This document shows, piece after piece, positions 36,506 through 48,954 of a DNA stretch of 64,000 bases (the stretch's first letter is position 1; every line of letters starts with the position of its first letter). Below the pieces are notes generated by a model. That model was not told where the DNA came from, searched no databases, and was given only the letters and a program-made list of their open reading frames with translations. The stretch comes from Sparassis latifolia (taxonomy: Eukaryota > Basidiomycota > Agaricomycetes > Polyporales > Sparassidaceae): NCBI GenBank assembly GCA_018466975.1, contig CM031561.1, positions 4,092,001 through 4,156,000 on the forward strand, read 5' to 3'. The position numbers and the translations under genes were made by a program.

Positions 36506-39076
36506 GATGGGCTCTCAAAGGCACAACCACATGATAAGACCTCCATCACCCGTTTCGCAGGCGGCAGATGGTTCTATGCGGTGCCACGATAAGTGAATAT
36601 CCTTATCGTATGCACTCTCATGAGCAGTCTCTGAGGTGTGGATTGTTCCGTGCCTCCATCTGGCAACCTCGTGTGCCTGTCCATGTGGGCCGCCGTCATG
36701 CAAGCTACCTTCCACCGGATGCCGTGTACGATAGATACGATACAGAAAGTTCCAGGCAAGTGCTTACCGATGTTTGCTTGCCGGGGTCAACAGCGCCGAA
36801 CGTCAACTCGCAGATGCTGTTGTCAACAATTGTCACATCCTGAGGATTCTCCAAAAGGCCCTCCTTCTCATGCTGGACAACAGGCCGCTTATCACATGAT
36901 TAGGTTTCAAACTTTGATCCCCTTCAAAATGCTCAGCCTTAGCATTGCTGCTCATTTTGTGTGTCTACACACATAAATTGCGCGATGATAGATCTGCCTC
37001 CGAGATCGGTATACACTCAGCAGGTCCAAAGTCTCATGGACCGAAATAGATCCTTTATCTCCAGCCAACTTGGTGTCGTGTGCTCTCCCCAGGTTTACCC
37101 CTGGCGGTGGCGTACAAGCATACGGTGCGCATGCCTTGCGTTCAGGGTGTTGGCACACTAAGTTTGCCTCCCAGCACTGCTCACTCCAGAAGATCATCGT
37201 GCCCGATGGTCCCTGGAAAGGCGACTCATTCCAGAACACTCTTCCGAGATGGATATCCACCGCAAATCCACCGTGGTGCTTTTAATCAAGTCCTGTGTCC
37301 ACAGGCTAAATATCCGCTCTTCCCGCAGGTACGGTTCTACGTATATCCACTACGACTCCGCACCGGCAGGCACAGAAGACTACAGGAGGGGACTTGCGGT
37401 CAGCAAAAATGATACCCGCCTCGGCGCCTGCATTCGAGTAATTGCGCTCGCGATTGTGAACCCGCTGTTATCAGGGGTGAACTCCGAGTCCGTCCTTTGG
37501 ATTCCAGTTCCAGCTACTTACGGACGGGTCTCGTCGATGCCATGTGCTTGACATTCACCTGCCTGGTCGACACGGGTCTATACCACCAAGTAAGCGATAA
37601 CTGAGTTGCCGTCGAAAAATTGCAGCTCGTGTCTAGAAAAGACTCTGACCCGAACTGTGTAAATTCTCACAAGGACTGCAGGAAATGCTGGCCAACACGT
37701 CAAACTGTGCGTATTTGAGTGCGCTATCCTGGACACAGGATCACGCGGTCACTTCCTCGCCTTGCTGACAGGCCCATGAGGGCAGACAAATTTTACAGCA
37801 TGAGAGGCGCCGCTGGGGGTGTACCGGTGAGTGGGATCACCGCAATTCAGTCGTTGCGGGACCCATCATTACTTACGTCACCGGCAAGAATAACGGGCTG
37901 CGAGGTCTTTCAGGACGCGGAAGTGCTGCTGTCCTCCAGGATACGAATGCGAAGAACTCACCATATCTTCGTGCACATCCTTCGGAGGAGAGGCACTTTA
38001 CCGGCTCGCCGCCGGCGAAGGATCTGCCGCGATCCTAGAACACTCTACAGAACGTGGTAGAACTGCGAAAGTCGATGCGTACGGCCTGCTTGCGAGCTAT
38101 CTTCGCGGTGCCTTGCAATTGGCTGACCCAGTCCCATGATACTATATCTTCAAGAGATAACGACAAGGCTCCAGTGACGACGATCCTCTTCGCGTCGTTG
38201 CTAGTCACTAAGCTAGTTCGCTCGCCGATAATGCTAAGGTCTAATTCATACAGCGTGCCCGCTGACATATATCTACCGAACATTGGTAAACCGTCTAGAA
38301 AATATATTGAGTACCGCGATGTATGAGCTTTTGTCCCGTGACAGTGTGGATCGCGACGCTGTGTCTGAAACCGACTGAGTAAGAACATCACTAACCTCTG
38401 CCGTTATGTTGCAGATTTTACGGGGATGATGGTCGCATCGGCATTGTCTCTGAATACGCTACGTCACGCCATTGCGCACGAAACATCCGTGCTCTCCACA
38501 AAGTCGGAGAGTATGAGCGTCATTCAGGTTTTTTTTGAGTAACCCAGGAGTTTTGGAATGTTCCTTGCATCCTCGAGATAGCACGGTGACAAACACAGAA
38601 TCGTTTACAGTAGGACCTTGGGACCGCCGTGGGGAGCGCGAGTGTATTATGGGGCGTAAGGGTCTTGTGATCGCACGAGCTTCGTGGTTACAGAACTGGA
38701 AGCGAGGAGCCAACTGCTCCTAACAACACGTATAAAAACTCACAATAACGGATGGTATTCTGGACTATATGCCCGAACGATGGCAAATACCCGGCTTCGG
38801 CGGGTAACAGACTCTAACTATTCTGGTCGAGTAATGTCGGAATACTCTTAGCGCCCATATAGTGTCACGATTTTGTCACGATTTCATTAAATATCCTTGA
38901 GTTACAAATTTCGTTGCCTTTTAAGTCTCCGTTGCTTGACCATATATGGATATGGATGACAATCAATCCATATCTAGTATATGGTCAGGCTCCTAAAACC
39001 ATCCGTCGCTATAGCGTTCTCGCTCCTATATCCCAACATATGTTTTAGATGATCATGTGACATATGTTTTATGCGA
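36506..39076. other. Gene-poor region left of the retrotransposon
   Basis: No gene recognised over 2.5 kb. The only structure noted is the hairpin at 38937-38987. Part of it may belong to the 5' flank of the RecQ-like helicase gene before the retrotransposon inserted. Confidence 0.35.
38937..38987. repeat. Imperfect hairpin
   Basis: TGACCATATATGGATATGGA is followed after about 10 bases by TCCATATCTAGTATATGGTCA, its near reverse complement. About 20-bp stems. Confidence 0.5.
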
Positions 39077-39081
39077 CTTAC

Positions 39082-39299
39082 TGTGAGCCGGTCCACTACC
39101 GGCGAGCACTCGGAACAAAACAGTTGTCTTCGTTGCAACGTACAGAACGGGTCTGATAAGTACATGGAGATCTCGTAAGTGAATATCGAATGTACCTTCG
39201 TTGCAACGTACAGAACGGGTCTGAGTTGCAACGAAGGGGCGACATGCATATGAACCGTCCTCGGGAATAGCCGCGGTGTAACCCTACGTCGGGGTTACA
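39082..39299 (-). repeat. LTR (3' LTR in the element's orientation)
   Basis: 218 bp. It contains two copies of TTGCAACGTACAGAACGGGT, the second preceded by CTTCG. It matches the other LTR with scattered substitutions and lacks a 7-bp segment (GGAACAG) present there. Confidence 0.93.
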
Positions 39300-39366
39300 C
39301 TCCTCCCCGCCGTAAAAAATTTAGACCGTAAGAGGGAGAAAAAAAAATTAAGAGAGAGAGAGAGAA

Positions 39367-42300
39367 TTAGTGAGGGGAGTGCAGTAAGTAGGAATCGAGC
39401 GCCGCGAGATCTTTGACCTCACGGCCAGGTAGCCAGACATCGTGCTCAGGGCCGTATCCACGGAAGCGGACGAGGTATTGGAATCCGCGACCGCGTGGTC
39501 TGTGGTTGACAATTGATTCGACTTCCCATTCCTCCGCACCATCGTCGGTGATGATAGGGCCGGGTTGGTTGTGCTGGCGAGAAGGGAAGAGCGAAGCGTC
39601 ATTCTCACGCCAGGGTTTGAGGAGCGAGGCATGGAACGTCGGAAAGATATTGGTGGAAGCAGGAAGGTCGAGGGTATATGCAGAGAATTCGGGGTACGCG
39701 TGGAGGACGTTGTACGGCCCATCGTAGCGTACCATGAATTTAGCAACGCGGTTATCGCCACGCTGCATATAGTCCCATCGACGGTGGAAGGTGGAGAGGA
39801 GGACTTTGTCCCCTACTGCATAGGATACCTCTTCGCTGCACGAGCGATTAGCCAGTGCCGCTTGGTTGACCTTCGCGAGGAAGAGATTATCCTGAGCTTC
39901 CATGACGTCTGTTTCCAGGCATATGAAGAGCTCGGCGGCGCGTGCGGTTTCATCTCAGGTGTCGTCCGCCAATGACACATCAGAGAAAGGTGGCACAAGG
40001 CGCGGGGAGCGACCGGTCTTTAACTGGAATGGGGAGAACCCAGTCGAGCTATTCACCGTGTTCATAATGCTGAAATGAACGTGGGGTAGGGTGTGCACCC
40101 AGCCGCATTAATTGCGAGCAACATGATATCGCAGAGCTTGGATGACCGTTTTGTTCGAACGTTCGGATGCACCATCAGTCTGGGGGTGGTACGCGGAAGA
40201 CATCTTCAGTCGTACGCCAGTAAGGCGGTGAAGGGCCTTCCAGAATTTGCTGATGAACAGTTTGTCGCAGTCGGAGATGATATCGAGGGGCAGGCCATTT
40301 TTGCAGTACCAGCGATCAAAGAATTGGGCTGCGAAGGCCTCCGCGGAGATGTCGGTGCGTGGGGATCAATTGGATGTCCGAATTAAGACGGTCAGTGATG
40401 GTGGCGAGGCAGTTGAATCCCTCGTCCTCTGGGAGTGGGCTGATGAAGTCGATTGCTATGCTATCGCAGTGGCGATCCGGTACTGGAAGAGGGTGGAGAG
40501 GTCCATGAGGCTTGTGAGTCAGGGATTTGTTGTGTTGGCAGTCCTCGCAAGCCGGGATGTACATGTGCTCGAGCTCGGTACGCATGTTGGGCCAGTAGTA
40601 GCCGTCATGAATGGCGGCATACGATTTGTCAAAACCGAAGTGGCCAAGTGAGTCATGGGCTAGCCGGAAAATAGCTTCTTGTAGCTCTAGTACGTGCGGA
40701 ATGACAAGTCGGTCGCCGACGTAGAGGAGGCCGTTTTGATCACGAATGCCGAGTGAACCGGCAGTGGAGCGCAGCTTCTGGCACCACTTGTCTTGTTCGT
40801 AGCCCGAACGTATCGCCAAGAGCCATGCAGGGTCTGCGGCGATTGAGAGACAAGTAGCGGCAGCACAGGACATGGCGATCATCTCTGGGATGTCGCAGAG
40901 GGAGTGTGTTGCGGTGCGTAGAAGCAACATTGCAGCACATGCGGAGGGGTCGACGATTTCTACATCGGGTGGCAGGCGGGAAAGGATGTCAGCGGCAACG
41001 TTGTCCTCGCCTTTGATATATTTGATATCAAAGTCGTACTGCACGAGGAATTCCTGCCAATGCGCCTGCCGTCTGGAGAGTTCCTTTTGGCGGAAGAAAT
41101 TCTCCAAGGTGCGATGGTCCATGTAGACGGTGAAGGGCACACCTAGTAAGTCAACTCACCACTTTTTAAGTGCATGCACAATCACAAGAAGCTCTTTCTC
41201 ATGGACAGGGTAGTTGAGTTCTGCACCTTTCAAGGTGCAGCTCTCAAAAGCAACTGGACGCGCTGTCTCCAGTGATTCACCATATGAGAGGAGCGCACCT
41301 GTGCGGAAGTCACTGGCATCGCATGACACGAAGATTTTGTTATCACCCATGTTGTCGTGGTCGATGGACGTCAGAACTTCACGACTACAGATGAGGGCTT
41401 TGATGTTATCGAAAGCAGCCTGGTGCTCTTCAGACCAAGGTGGGAACAAAAGTTCAGCGTCTTTAGTGGTGAGGGGATTGAGGATGTGTGTGAAGTTGGC
41501 GAGTTTCGGTAGGAAAGGCGCGATGTAGCGGACGAGACCGAGGAAGGCACGAACCTGGGGCGCGCTGCGCGGCACGGTCCAGTTCAGTATCTTCTCGATC
41601 TTCTGCGGGTCTGCTTGGATTCCAACCTGTGAGATGACGTGTCCTAAGAAGGAGAGTTCTGTGAGGAATAGGGAGGTCTTTTTGTCCGAACAGTAGAGAT
41701 GGTGAGTGTGGAGGGCGTTCAGGACAGTGTGGACATTACAGATGTGTTCCTTGAGGCTCTGCGACCAAATGATGATGTCATCTAGGTAGACGTGGCATAT
41801 CTTACCGATTAACGGGCAGAGGGCAGAAAACATGTGACGCTGGTGTGTGGAGGGAGCATTGCAGCATCCCTGTGGCATGACGAGCCATTCGTACAGTCCG
41901 AATGGGGTGGTAATGGCAGTGTATTTCACGTCATCAGGGTGTACGCGGGTCTGAAAGAACGAGTTCATCATGTCAATTTTGCCCCAGATTTTACCTTTCG
42001 CGCAATCAGCCAGAATGTCACTGATAAGCGGGAGAGGGTGCATATCAGGGACCGTGTTGGCATTGAGTGCACGATAGTCATTGACCCAGCACGGGAGAGC
42101 TGTGGGGTCAGACGGTATGAGGAAAGCAGGCGAAGCATACGGGCTGTCGGAAGGATGCATACGACCAGCGCGGAGATGCCCATCGAGGAGTTGCTTCCAA
42201 GCTTCGCGGTACTTTTTGGGGCAGTCATACTGTCGACGTTGAATGAACATGTTGGGGTCTTTGAGTAGAAATTGGTGGTAGACGTTAGTGGGGAGTTCAT

Positions 42301-43105
42301 CGAGGTGGGGTATATCATCAGGGAAGAGGTCGCGGAATTCCTCTTTCACCTTACGATTTTCAGCCTTTAACGTGTCTTGGTATGCAAGTTCCTCAGTGCG
42401 TTTCCGGATCGTGTGCACTGCACTCGCTGCAGCATTCGCTGTGTGCTCATCACAGTGGACGCGGCGGTTGGCTGTGTGCTCTTCCAGTTCATGGAAGAGT
42501 GGTGTGGTCGCGACAGCGGGAGTAGGTGTAGGTGTTTGCATTACGGAGACAAAGGGATGTTTGCAGATGTCACGCCCGGTGGACTTGTCGGTAACAGAAT
42601 CGCACTCATGGTCGACAATGAGACGATTCGCTTTCAAGAACAGGCGGCCAACAATTACAGGGTAACAACAGGATGACACAACGATGGCGCGGCAGGTGAC
42701 AGAGGACCAGGAAGAATCTGGAGATGAAATATGAAGCTTGACCCACTCGACCGAGTCCTTAGATCCTGTGCCCCACACATCGCCTAACGGAAATGGTTGT
42801 GGTAGTTTACGACGATGCAAACCGAGGCGAGACATGAGTTCGGATCTAATCAGAACTGTGGGCGAACCTGAATCAATTAGCATAGGAAGTGGGGCAGAGT
42901 CCTGAAGTGGACCATGTATGACCCCGGACCAGGGAATGTGTGCGACGGTAAAGGGAGTGAGGAGAGGTTGCACGTACTCAAGGTCCGAGTCAGAACCAGT
43001 GCTGAGGATGCCTGTGGTGGCAGCGAGCGGCACAGATTCGAAGTTGATGGCGCCGACAGAGTATGTAGCATCGTCAACAGAGTCGGTGACAGCAGCAACG
43101 TTGGT
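39367..43105 (-). pseudogene. Chromovirus pol (PR-RT-RH-IN-chromodomain), broken
   Basis: Order of domains: aspartic protease (MLIDSGSPTVL, about 42890), reverse transcriptase (CWVNDYRALNANTV, PQGCCNAPSTHQRHMF, VYLDDIIIWSQS with the YLDD catalytic box), RNase H (VSCDASDFRTGALL), integrase (zinc-binding region near 40560, HPQTDG-type core near 40180), and a C-terminal chromodomain (EEWEVESIVNHRPRGRG, then QYLVRFRGYGPEHDVW). Breaks: TGA at 41158-41156 inside RNase H right after LKKW, a frameshift at about 40352-40360 in integrase, TAA at 40110-40108, and TGA at 39957-39955. After each stop the frame continues with family-like sequence, so these are mutations, not gene ends. Confidence 0.9.
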
Positions 43106-43974
43106 TCAGGGCTTGGTGTTCTCTTTGCCCTTGGAGCGGCGAGCAGTGTCGACATCTGCCTGGGTGAGCGTATGGTAGGTCGAAGCATCAGGGAAGGAGT
43201 CGGTGCAGCGGTCTCGTCCACGCTCCTTCTCAGAGATGAAGAACTTCCGGCATTTGAAGCAGCCGTCATTGTTGCGGAGGAGCTTCAGCTCTTCATCGGT
43301 GAGAGGGGGGAGCTTGGGACCCTTGCGGCGAGAGATGCCTCCTTTGGTCGTGGTCGAGAGAGGGGGGGGTTTGCCGCGGTTGGACGCGCCTGTGATGCGG
43401 AGGATATGCGTGCATTCGCACATGCGGATGGTGTCAAGCTGGGAAAGTTTGTCTTTCCAGTCTTTGAATGAGATGATGTTCTTGACGTCGTTGTCATCGC
43501 AGGTGAAGCGGAGGTCTTCGCAAATGTTAGCAGAGATTTGGGCTCGGAGTCGAGCATCATCGAGGCGAGAGGTGGTACCACGGAGGGTGGTGTTGAGCTT
43601 CTCGATGCTGAGGATCCAGTCTTCGAAGTTCTCATCTTCCTTCTGGCGAGTGCAAAGCAGCTGTGTCAGGACTGCCGAATCCCATCCCTTGGGCAGGAAG
43701 TGAGCATGGAAGGTGGAGAGGAAGTCTTTCCACATCATCACGTCGAAGGTGTTGCTGTTGTTATAGTACCAATCGCTGATGATAGCGTCTTGGAATCGCC
43801 CGTCACTTTGGCCACCTTCTTGTCATTGGCGACATCGCTGTGCTTAAAATACTGCAGGCAGGCATTCTCCCACACATGGGCGATGGCAGGAGTGATCTTG
43901 CCCGGAGTGAGGATGGGTGGATGTTTAGTGGAGGACTGAGTGACGGTGGCGAACCCAGATGCGGGAGCAGACAT
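43106..43974 (-). pseudogene. Chromovirus gag, frameshifted
   Basis: Starts MSAPASGFATVTQSST at 43974. The frame is lost by one base near 43797-43801, between VAKVTG and the continuing QDAIISDWYYNNSNTF. The rest reads DFLSTFHAHFLPKGWDS, ILSIEKLNTTLRGTTSRLD, then a Cys-rich CFKCRKFFISEKERGRDRC that corresponds to the nucleocapsid zinc knuckle, although the usual CX2CX4HX4C spacing is altered. It ends at TGA 43108-43106 in the same frame as the protease that follows, so gag and pol were probably one reading frame. Confidence 0.8.
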
Positions 43975-44442
43975 GATTAGGATCGCAGAGGTATCTGAAT
44001 CTGAGCTCGTTGACAGAGATCTCGAACGTCATAATGCCGCCGGCAATGCAGGTTGGGTAGATAGTGGCGATAGTTCTGAGAGATCAGCCGTTGAGAGGCA
44101 TGAGAGGGGCGAAGACGGTGGCGATTCGGGGTTCAAGATTTCCTCGATGTTCTCGATGTTATGGAACGGTAGAAGGTGGAGTAGATCTCGAACTCAGGAG
44201 CGGGTGTTAGGCGGCAGGGTGGGCAATGCTGAGGTGGTGCGGGATGAACAGTGGTCGACGTCATGGGCGTCTACGGTACAATGGTTCCGTTGGGGTAACG
44301 GCAGTTATGCGGCGGGCAATGCTTCCGCGGCCTTCTTGGCGCGCAGATTGATCCGGCAGATGGGTAGCCTAATGGCTCAGAGATGCACCTTGAGTGAGGT
44401 GCATGGTACGAAGTGACAGTCCGTTCGATGTTTTAAAAAAAG

Positions 44443-44667
44443 TGTGAGCCAGTCCACTACTGGCGAGCACTCGGAACAAAACAGGAACAGGTTGTCTTCG
44501 TTGCAACGTACAGAACGGGTCTGATAAGTACATGGAGATCTCGTAAGTGAATATCGAACGTACCTTCATTGCAATGTACAGAACGGGTCTGAGTTGCAAT
44601 GAAGGGGCGACATGCATATGAACCGTCCTCGGGAATAGCCGCAGTGTAACCCTACGTCGGGGTTACA
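44443..44667 (-). repeat. LTR (5' LTR in the element's orientation)
   Basis: 225 bp, the partner of 39082-39299. It carries several G-to-A or C-to-T differences from the other copy, such as CATTGCAATGTACA for CGTTGCAACGTACA. Confidence 0.93.
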
Positions 44668-44908
44668 CTTACCTGTTTGAGAGAGTATTGCCAGAAAAGG
44701 ATAGCCGAACGAAAGGAGGAGAACGCTATAGGACGGCTGGCCAAACTGGTCATCTGAGGATATGCCGAGTGGGCACTACCCGCATTTCTCCCAGGTTAAA
44801 CCCTAGCTTAGGTCCTGATTATCCACATTTTCGAAACACTGTCTCCCAAACTTTTGCGTCGCCTCATCGACAATTCCCACCACACCCTCACAGCTTCTTT
44901 ACATCATA

Positions 44909-47633
44909 ATGTCTAATTCAAAATGGTCAATCAAGAGGATAAGAGATCTCATCAAATTAAAGTTCAAGAAACGAGCTTTTCTGTGGCAAATCAAAGTTGC
45001 CTTGGCGCTGCGAGAGCATCAGAATGACGTAGTTGCAGTTGCCCCGACTGGCGCTGGCAAGACGCTATCATTTTGGATCGGCCTTCTCATGGCGTTAGAA
45101 GATAAGGAAGACAAGCTGGTCATTGTTGTCACTCCTTTGAATCTTCTGGGAAAGCAGAATGTGGATACTCTCACAAGTGCAGGCATCAGTGCCATTGCCA
45201 TTGATGCAAAAACTGCCACGGATGAAGTCTTTCAGGTATGAGTGTTTATTCTTACTTAAAGAAAAAAAGGTTGACAGCAAATGATATGGCAGGATGTAGA
45301 AGCACACCGTTATCAGGTGGTAGTAATAAATCCAGAGATTATCATGCAGGAGAATGGTCACTGTGAAAAGCTGTGGAAGAAAACTGCATTCACGAGTAAA
45401 ATTCTCTATATGGTCTTTGATGAGGGCCACTGCATGAAAGAGTGGAGTACTTTCCGAGAGAAATACAAGCACGTAGGCAGCCTCCGGTATCTGATCCCAG
45501 AGACGGTGCCATTCTATGTTGCATCTGCCACATTGCCCTCGCCAGTGCTTGCCGATGTCTCAGACAGTCTCCAGCTCCATCCTAATCATACCGAATACTT
45601 CATCCGCTCCAATGACCGTCCTGACATGGCCCTGTCTGCTCACAAGATGCAGCACTCTGCGAGCTCATTTAAAGACCTCGATTTTTTAATCCCAGATAGC
45701 TTCAAGGATGGTGATCCACCACCTCCAAAATTCCTCATCTTCTTCGACAATATCAAAGAAGCTGAAGCTGCCATCCAACACCTCCGCAGTCGGCTTCCTG
45801 ACCAGCTCCGAAATAAAATCAAGCACTTCCATTCCGTTATGACATCAGAATATCGAAGCGATGAATACGAGGCATTGAAGGACAGCGAAAATTATGGGTT
45901 ATGTGTGACAGATTCATTCGGAATGGTCAGTGCTGATTTTCATGCAAAATCCTACCCCATCTGATCATGCGTCATTTCTAGGGCCTCGATCTCACTGACA
46001 TAAAGGTGATTATACAGTGGAAGGTACCCAAAAACATGAATACACTATGGCAACGCTTCAGCTGAGCTGCGAGAGGTGCCGGAATTTGGGGGTTTGCAAT
46101 ACTTCTTGCTGAAAAGAGCTACTTTGATGATGAAATCGCAAAGAAGGAACAGTGGAATGCCAAGCGGCGAGAAACAGCAAGCAAGAAACGAAAAAAGCGA
46201 GCTTCGCAGGCCACCTTACCTGCAAAATGACCGGCCCTGACTGTCAACCCCTTAGATACACATCCCACGCCAACCCATACTCGCAATATTCAGCCGATCG
46301 AGGAGGACAATGGTAGCAAGGGGGAAAGTGATCGTGATGAAGATGAGGCCCACCAGGAGATGCAGATGACAACGACGATTGCAGGACCATCGCGTCTTGT
46401 CACAGCAGTGCCAGTCACACTAGGGAGAGCCACTACAGAACCCACAGAGGTGGAGAACAGGTCGACCAGAGAGGAGCTTGAGGAAGAGCGACGACAGCTA
46501 TACAACAGGCGTGAGAAGTCGAGTGGTCTGCCTACTTGGCCAAAGGAAGCCCACTGCATTGAGCCAGCCATGCTTGATCTGATCAATGCGGAGACAAGAG
46601 GTATTGGTTGTCGAAGAAAGGTGATCACCTTGGTATACTCGAATGATAAGCGCAGTATGTCTTGATAACGATCCCGCGCAAATCCCGCATCTCTTTCTCA
46701 CGCCTAGCCTGCAGTCTCCGACCATCTCGGTGCGACTGCAACAGCGTGCAAGGTTGCTCTCACTGTGCTCTGAAGCTTCCTGCAGTGTGCTGTGATCTAT
46801 GCTGTCCAGCGGCATTCGAACATCTGGCCTCAGTTCCTACTATGCAGGCAAGCAAAACAACAAAAAGTCAAATATTAAGCCGTATGATGCTACCTCATCT
46901 GAGCATGACTTGCGCACTCTTCTCCTTGAATGGCGAGATAAGACAGTCCGCGAGACTTTTGGAGCTGCCATTTTCACCAACTATGGCGGCAATATTCTTC
47001 TGCCAACACTTCTTCTCCAATGCATCGTGGATTGTGCTCATGCAGGAAAACTCACGTCACTTGAGCAGTTGAAAAAGGAGACTTCATGGAGGAGTGATTG
47101 GGTAGAGAAATATGGAGGAACCATTCTCGCTATGGTTCAATCAACACATCCCCTTGCGGTTGATCCTGTACCCCTCCCATCTTTGTCATGTTCTCTGGAG
47201 ACTGGCAGTGGCAGCGCGAAGAACTCAGAGTCCAGTGTTCCAGATAGCAATGTAATTTAACCCCCTGGACCTGCACGGAAGAAACCAAATCCTCCGACTT
47301 GCAGCAGTTGCAGACAGAAGGGCCATACTAGTACGTGTTGCTATTGGTGACCTTCTGTCCCTCGCTCATCACATGGTCATGCACAGTGCGCAGTACAAAG
47401 TGCCCAAATTACTCAAGGAAAGGTCAGCAAGATGAGAATCGTGATCCTAATGCCCATGCCAGTATTCGGGTTGATTTTTGCTGGCTGGATTTGCAACCTT
47501 GTCCCCGCCAAATGGTGCAAGATGGTTTGATCTGGATGAGTATGTCTTTCATACCTAGTTGTTGGGCATTATTCATCGTGGTTCCTGCCAGATGAAACAT
47601 TCACTGGACTCCCTGCTGCCCCTTTCACTGGTG
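44909..47633 (+). pseudogene. RecQ-like DEAD/DEAH helicase with zinc-knuckle tail, decayed
   Basis: Exons 44909-45235, 45293-45925 and from 45982 read in phase. Motifs: Walker A APTGAGKTLSFW, VVTPLNLL, FDEGHCMKEW (DEGH box), ASATLPSP (motif III), and the motif VI region QWKVPKNMNTLWQRF. The next codons read S-stop-AARGAG, where RecQ-type enzymes have an Arg (TGA at 46063-46065). A second TGA (46228-46230) and a TAA (47258-47260) interrupt the same frame. The C-terminal part is Cys-rich near 46720-46800, then has a conserved EWRDKTVRETFGAAIFTNYGG stretch and a CCHC zinc knuckle (CSSCRQKGHTSTKCPNY across a short intron at about 47330-47390). Unlike housekeeping RecQ it lacks clear RQC and HRDC regions. 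It converges on the DUF6589-type gene about 20 bp away. Frame changes near 46820 and 47560 are unresolved. Confidence 0.75.
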
Positions 47634-47653
47634 GATCATGAAGGTGAGTTGCA

Positions 47654-48122
47654 TTACACGTCAAGGTCTCCATCCGTGCCATCTACTTCGAGCTCAACTT
47701 CCAATTCGTCCTTCTCTAGACCCTCTGTATCTGTCGTGACCAACTTGTACATTCCAGCCTCGAGCGCATCTGTAATTGTATGTCTACTCTTGCGACCTGC
47801 CACAAAAACGTGAGTGTTCTTCTTCTGCATATAGGTTGCGAGCTTTTTGAATGTCTGTAGCAATTTAAGCGGGGAGTGCTTGAATGTGTGGTGATCAAGC
47901 GTGAACATTTTCTCGAGGTTGATGCGAGCATTCTTGTATACGCCGATAAGAGCTGACTCCTTCAAGATCCATTTCTTTGTACGGTTTGAGAATTTCCCTC
48001 CATAAATTCTCTGTGTTGTACTCAGTGAAGTGTAACAATGTTTACTAATGAAGACTTGTACCTTGATGTATAAGTTGTTGTGTTCAACCCACCAGTCTAT
48101 TGCTCGGAAATGATCCTTCCGC
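47654..48122 (-). pseudogene. DUF6589-type protein, 3' part (split by the KDZ element)
   Basis: The minus-strand segment reads RKDHFRAIDWWVEHNNLYIK, an intron opening GTACAAG, then RIYGGKFSNRTKKWILKES and further to a Glu/Asp-rich C-terminus, stopping at 47654. It begins exactly at the left end of the 14.3-kb element. The matching 5' part lies beyond the element's other end (62423 onward) and stops at NILCNPTGG. DUF6589 is a domain of unknown function common in agaricomycete repeats. The join through the shared CCTTCCGC is one base out of frame, so either the gene was already damaged or the breakpoint is slightly off. Confidence 0.72.
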
Positions 48123-48720
48123 ATCTTTGTCAGTTATAAAGGATAATCTTTAGTGCTAATAAGCACAAAAAAAGGATTAACTTCCCGCTAATTAGGCAGG
48201 CCCTTCTGGGGAGGGTTTATCTACGGATAATCCCTCTCACTGAGAAGAGTGTATCAACCATAGATCATGCAGGATTATCCTCAGATCATCCACTTCTTAT
48301 CCCAAGATAATCCCCTGAGTGATCGTGTAATCTCTTGAGATCATCCAGGATTATCTTCACTTATCTCTCAGAGTTATCACACAATAGAGATCATCCATAT
48401 ATAAAGTATGGATTATCCTTCATATAAAGGAGGGTGAATCTAAAGGATCAACTGAGGATTAACTAGGGATAATCCTAGCATGAAGATCAAAACAGAGACA
48501 AAATGTGAATGAAGGTACAAAGGATTAGACAAGGATATCACAGTAATAAGGATTCATGAAGGATCAAGGAGAGATTAATAAAGGATAATAGTGACAGACA
48601 TAGGGATTAAGGAACAGTTGGGATCAGCATAGGGATTAAGGAAACATAGGGATCAGCATAGGGATCAAGGAAACATAGGGATTAACATAGGGATCAATGC
48701 ATAGGTATCAGAAACAGATC
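48123..48720. repeat. Left terminal and subterminal repeats of the KDZ element
   Basis: The terminal inverted repeat (to about 48185) is followed by some 20 copies of GGATAATCC, GGATTA, AGATCATCC and similar near-palindromic words in both orientations. These are likely transposase-binding sites. Confidence 0.7.
48620..48705. repeat. 29-bp tandem repeat in the left subterminal region
   Basis: Three copies of a unit starting GGGATCAGCATAGGGAT and ending AAGGAAACATA. The third is partly diverged. Confidence 0.7.
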
Positions 48721-48954
48721 AAGAGAAAAATCAAGTATAACAGAAACATAGCCACAAAAAGGAAGGTGGTTTGCGATAGAAGACTGATTATATCAGCCAA
48801 GCGAACATGTAAACAAAATTTAATTGCGGGTGCAAAGAGACTTCCGTGGTTGAGCAGTAGCGCAGGTGCACCGCTTCTCCACGACACTGACCGCGACACT
48901 GTAGAATAGTGAGCTCACTTGCAAGAGAAGTAATGATAAAATACAACATACCGG

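Larger units (their letters stand above)
39082..44667 (-). mobile_element. Ty3/Gypsy chromovirus LTR retrotransposon, inactive
   Basis: A full-length 5,586-bp element lies on the minus strand. LTRs are at 39082-39299 (218 bp) and 44443-44667 (225 bp); both begin TGTGAGCC and end GGTTACA as read on the plus strand. CTTAC flanks both sides (39077-39081 and 44668-44672), a 5-bp target duplication. Order in transcription is gag, protease, reverse transcriptase, RNase H, integrase, chromodomain, which defines a chromovirus. A purine-rich tract (GGCGGGGAGGAG on the minus strand) abuts the LTR at 39300-39311 as expected for plus-strand priming. No standard tRNA primer site was recognised after the other LTR. 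Several stops and frameshifts make it non-autonomous now. LTR differences are few, with several transitions and an indel, so insertion is fairly recent. Confidence 0.93.

Noticed and set aside
41834..43703. Plus-strand frames across the retrotransposon
   Set aside because: Antisense to gag and pol, which have clear retroviral-type motifs on the minus strand.
48620..48705. CRISPR-like spaced repeats
   Set aside because: The units abut each other without spacers and the DNA is eukaryotic; it is a tandem repeat inside a transposon end.
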